This document shows positions 31,880-34,777 of a stretch of DNA of 34,777 bases, piece by piece; within the stretch, counting starts at the first letter, position 1; each line of letters begins with the position of its first letter. Below the pieces are notes generated by a model. It searched no databases and was not told where the DNA came from. It was given only the letters and a program-made list of their open reading frames with translations. The position numbers and the translations under genes were made by a program. This stretch comes from Variovorax paradoxus (GTDB lineage: Bacteria; Pseudomonadota; Gammaproteobacteria; Burkholderiales; Burkholderiaceae_C): positions 1 to 34,777 of the forward strand of contig NZ_JAGGNV010000082.1 of NCBI RefSeq assembly GCF_018614955.1, given 5' to 3'.

Positions 31880-32857
31880 ATGAACATGACCGCTATATCG
31901 AGAATGATTGCCGCGTTGGCCCTGGTTGCATTCCTTGCACCATCAGCTTGGTCCGATACTTTCCCAGAGCGTGGAAAACCTATCACATTGATCGTTCCTT
32001 TTCCGGCAGGCGGTAGCGCCGACTTCATGGGTCGCCTACTCGCAGAGAAGTTGGGAAGCCTGTGGTCGACGCAAGTGGTCGTGATGAACAAGCCGGGTGC
32101 CGACACGATCATCGGAGTACAGGCGGTGGCCACCGCTAAGAACGATGGATACACAGTCGCCCTTGTTACGAACGATCTCGTCCTTAACAGAGTTCTGCGT
32201 GAGCCGCTGCCCTACGACAGCAAGAAGGACATCACTCCCGCTGGTTTGGTTGGGAGTGTCCCCTTCGTTCTTGTTTCCAATCCTTCCGCCAAGATCAACA
32301 GCTTCAAGGAACTCGTTGATGCTTCGAAACGCGATCCAAGCTCGATGAACTATGGGACATGCTGCAACATTGTGACGTTGCACGTGGAGCGCATCAAGGC
32401 GCAATCGGGCTTGGCAGGCACGGCAGTGCCATACAAAGGGAGCGCTCCGACTATCGCTGGAATTCTCGCTGGCGAAACAACGTACGTTCTGGAAACCACT
32501 GTGATCACGGAACCTCACATCAAGGCAGGAAAGCTGACGGCCCTTGCCGTTACGACGCCAAAGCGATTGAAATCGTTGCCCGATGTGCCCACCTTGGGCG
32601 AGGTCGGACTTCCGAATGACATGGATATTGCGGCGTGGTACGGCCTTATTCTCCCCGGGGGAATGGCTCCGGACATCGTGGGCAAGTACAACAGCGCCTT
32701 GAAGGAGATCCTCACCTCGGCCGATGCGCAACAGAAGATTGAAGCCAGGAATGTTCAGGTGGGGTATTCAACCGCTGCGGACATGGCTCGTGCCATGGAG
32801 GATGAGTACAAGAAGCTGCAGGGCGTCATGAAAAGCGGAATCGTCATCAATAAGTGA
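31880..32857 (+). CDS. Bug-family periplasmic solute-binding protein
   Basis: The 325-residue protein has a signal peptide (cleavage near residue 25, SAWS), then ITLIVPFPAGGSADFMGR and MNKPGADTIIGVQA for the pocket, VPYKGSAPTIAGILAGETT and LPDVPTLGEVGLP. A Cys-Cys pair (NYGTCCNIVT, about 155) in the usual ligand loop is unusual for the family. The ATG at 31880 lacks a clear ribosome binding site, and a second ATG two codons later is possible. It sits 143 bp after the SDR gene and 104 bp before the next SDR gene, so it might be transcribed separately. Confidence 0.92.
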   Translation: MNMTAISRMIAALALVAFLAPSAWSDTFPERGKPITLIVPFPAGGSADFMGRLLAEKLGSLWSTQVVVMNKPGADTIIGVQAVATAKNDGYTVALVTNDLVLNRVLREPLPYDSKKDITPAGLVGSVPFVLVSNPSAKINSFKELVDASKRDPSSMNYGTCCNIVTLHVERIKAQSGLAGTAVPYKGSAPTIAGILAGETTYVLETTVITEPHIKAGKLTALAVTTPKRLKSLPDVPTLGEVGLPNDMDIAAWYGLILPGGMAPDIVGKYNSALKEILTSADAQQKIEARNVQVGYSTAADMARAMEDEYKKLQGVMKSGIVINK

Positions 32858-32961
32858 AGCGCCTAAGTCGGAGACCGCGCCGTCGACGGCGAGGCTGCGC
32901 AGATCCTCTGTCCATCTCCGAAGTCCCGGCATCCAATTAACTTTCGAATGAGAGGCGTCAA

Positions 32962-33732
32962 ATGAAGTTCCAGGGAAAGCGAATCATCGTTACCGCAGCA
33001 GCGTCCGGCATGGGTCGGGCAGGCTGCGAGCAATTTGCCCGCGAAGGCGGAGCCGTGGTCGCCGTCGACATCGACCGTGACCGCCTGCAGTCCGTAGTGG
33101 ACGGTATCAACGGCAGCGGCGGCAAGGCCCTCGCCATCGTTGCCGACCTGCTGGAGGCCGACTCGTGCCAGCGCATCATTCATGAGGGTGCGGAGTGGCT
33201 GGGGGGGCTGGATGTACTTTGGAACCACGCAGGTATTCCGGCGGCTCCCGGTATCGAGGATTTGGACCTTGCCGAGTATGCAAAAGCGATGGACCTCAAC
33301 GTGCGCTCTGGCGCGCTGGCGACCGCCGCAGCGATCCCCCACATGCGCAAGGCTGGGGCCGGGGCTATCGTCTTTACAGCTTCGGTTGCCGGTCTTGTTG
33401 GTTTCCGGGTAAGCCCTATCTACTCGGCTGCGAAGTTCGGCGTGGTCGGTTTGGCAAAAGCTCTAGCACTGCGTTACGCACCTGAGCGCATCCGCGTGAA
33501 TGTCGTCTGCCCTGGTGCCACCGATACGCCCATGCTGCCGCAGTTCTTCGGTCCCAATCAGGATCCCAAAACGGCAGCGGAGGCGCAAGCCAGAGCGAAA
33601 TCTCTCATTCCACTTGGACGCTACGGCCAGCCAGAGGAGATTGCTCGCGCCGCTGTGTGGCTTGCCTCGGACGAAGCCTCCTTCATCACGGGTGTCGCGC
33701 TGCCGGTCGATGGTGGCTTCACTGCAGCGTAG
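32962..33732 (+). CDS. Short-chain dehydrogenase/reductase (SDR) with altered glycine motif
   Basis: The 256-residue protein is a classical SDR by length and active site: TASVAGLVGFRVSPIYSAAK holds the Ser, Tyr and Lys, and VVCPGATDTPM follows. The dinucleotide loop reads TAAASGMG, with Ala in place of the first Gly of the usual TGxxxGxG, and the NNAG motif reads NHAG. The conserved C-terminal VDGGFTA is present. These changes are mild and activity is still plausible. VDIDRDR after the second strand suggests NAD. AGAGG lies before the ATG. It is followed after 75 bp by another Bug receptor gene. Confidence 0.92.
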   Translation: MKFQGKRIIVTAAASGMGRAGCEQFAREGGAVVAVDIDRDRLQSVVDGINGSGGKALAIVADLLEADSCQRIIHEGAEWLGGLDVLWNHAGIPAAPGIEDLDLAEYAKAMDLNVRSGALATAAAIPHMRKAGAGAIVFTASVAGLVGFRVSPIYSAAKFGVVGLAKALALRYAPERIRVNVVCPGATDTPMLPQFFGPNQDPKTAAEAQARAKSLIPLGRYGQPEEIARAAVWLASDEASFITGVALPVDGGFTAA

Positions 33733-33807
33733 CTGCTCCCTGCTTCGCAGCTTTCTGGGACCGAACCGGTCTTCGTGCTGCCGCCTGTTCACCTACCGGA
33801 GACATAC

Positions 33808-34777
33808 ATGCAAAATCGCCGCTCTTTCATCGCTGGCACTACTGCGACCTTCTGTGCAGCGGCCACCCCGCTGCGCTCGCTCGCGCAGGCATCCAACAAG
33901 CCGCTGCGCATCATCGTGCCTTACCCGCCGGGCGGTTCGACAGACGTGCTCGCGCGCCTGATCGCAAGCAAACTGCAGGGCACTTACGCCTCTTCCGTGG
34001 TCGTCGAGAACAAGACAGGCGCGGCGGGCCGAATCGCCATGGACTTCGTCAAGAATTCGGATCCGAACAGCGGAACTGTTTTGATCAATTCTTCCAGCAG
34101 TTTCAGCGTTTACCCCTACGTTTACAAGAAGCTTGGCTATTCGCCGCTGACTGACTTCACGCCGGTGTCTACGCTGTGCGATTTCGAGTTCACCATCAAT
34201 GCAGGCCCTGCAGTACCAGCAGAAGTGAAAACCCTGCCGGAGCTGGTACGTTGGGTCAAGGCCGACGCGCCGAGCAGAGGCAAGATCGGCATCCCGGCCA
34301 TCGGCACCATCCTTCACTTTACGGCAACCAGGGTTGCTCAAGCCACCGGTATGGAGCTCACCTACGTGCCGTACCGCGGCGGGCCCCCGGCGGTCGCCGA
34401 TGTCCTGGGTGGCCACACTCCTCTGGGCTTCATGCAGGTCGGCGACGTCGTGCAGCACGCAGACAGCGGCAAGCTGCGCATCTTCGGCATGAGTGGAGCG
34501 CAGCGATCACCAATTTTGCCGAACGTGCCCACCTTCAAGGAAATGGGCTATGACGTGGAGGTCGCAGAGTGGTTCGGGCTTCTCATGCCCGCCAAGGCTC
34601 CCCCCGCCGAAGTCGCGCAACTCAATGCGGCTGTCCGCGCCGCGCTGACCTCAGCCGAAATCAAGGATGGCTTTCGCAAGATGAGCTTCAAGCCGCGCGG
34701 TGAAAGTCCCGATGAGTTCGCGAAGCTGATCCGCAAGGACTACGACCAGTGGGGCCCCAATACTGTTCGCTTAGATG
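33808..34777 (+). CDS. Bug-family periplasmic solute-binding protein, cut by the window edge
   Basis: From the ATG at 33808, preceded by CGGAG, 323 codons are open to the end of the window with no stop. MQNRRSFIAGTTATFCAAA looks like a twin-arginine (Tat) signal, as does the receptor at 4414. The mature protein has LRIIVPYPPGGSTDVLAR and VENKTGAAGRIAM, then VPYRGGPPAVADVLGG and LPNVPTFKEMGYD, all typical. Bug proteins are about 320-330 residues, so only a few codons are probably missing. It is the fifth receptor in the window and the last of the rightward gene series. Confidence 0.92.
   Translation, partial: MQNRRSFIAGTTATFCAAATPLRSLAQASNKPLRIIVPYPPGGSTDVLARLIASKLQGTYASSVVVENKTGAAGRIAMDFVKNSDPNSGTVLINSSSSFSVYPYVYKKLGYSPLTDFTPVSTLCDFEFTINAGPAVPAEVKTLPELVRWVKADAPSRGKIGIPAIGTILHFTATRVAQATGMELTYVPYRGGPPAVADVLGGHTPLGFMQVGDVVQHADSGKLRIFGMSGAQRSPILPNVPTFKEMGYDVEVAEWFGLLMPAKAPPAEVAQLNAAVRAALTSAEIKDGFRKMSFKPRGESPDEFAKLIRKDYDQWGPNTVRLD

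Overview
This window looks like accessory, catabolic DNA from a high-GC betaproteobacterium of the order Burkholderiales (a Bordetella/Achromobacter/Variovorax-like host). The main reasons are five periplasmic receptors of the Bug (TctC) family without any membrane transporter genes, two CaiB-type CoA-transferases, and a leucine-degradation (liu) cluster of the type common in that order. The assignment is an inference from gene content, not a measured one.

Layout. Positions 1-2510 are a graveyard: a small lipoprotein gene, a signal-peptide fragment with an in-frame stop, two transposon-like ends abutting back to back (1239-1460), and remnants of an SRAP (YedK-like) gene and a zinc alcohol dehydrogenase gene. 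Positions 2579-5373 hold a Crp/Fnr-type regulator divergent from a TauD-family dioxygenase and a Bug receptor. An internally deleted IS5-type transposase follows (5575-6024). Positions 6270-11589, read leftward, are liuB-liuC-liuD-mvaB; mvaB carries a frameshift and no isovaleryl-CoA dehydrogenase is present. A decayed iclR start lies just upstream of liuB. Positions 12416-18626, read leftward, form a six-gene unit: GntR regulator, Bug receptor, CoA-transferase, carboxyltransferase, biotin carboxylase, biotin carrier. A YeiH-type membrane protein (19221-20306) stands alone. Positions 20755-23697, read leftward, are a tightly overlapping operon: CoA-transferase, thiol (3-mercaptopropionate-type) dioxygenase, crotonase, AhpD-like protein. 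An intact IclR regulator (23729-24514) diverges from it. Rightward to the end come an NDP-forming acyl-CoA synthetase, a crotonase, a Bug receptor, a class II aldolase-like protein, an aldehyde dehydrogenase, two SDR oxidoreductases and two further Bug receptors, the last cut by the window edge.

How the parts may work together. Bug receptors capture carboxylates, CoA-transferases and the CoA ligase activate them, crotonases and SDR/ALDH enzymes modify them, and carboxylases feed the products into central metabolism. The thiol dioxygenase next to a CoA-transferase, with a YeiH-type putative sulfur-oxyanion exporter nearby, suggests catabolism of an organosulfur acid. A 19-bp palindrome (type TGTTC-N9-GAACA) recurs in front of iclR, the CoA ligase gene, the aldehyde dehydrogenase gene and the liu cluster, which suggests one IclR regulon. 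No rRNA, tRNA or CRISPR array was recognised.
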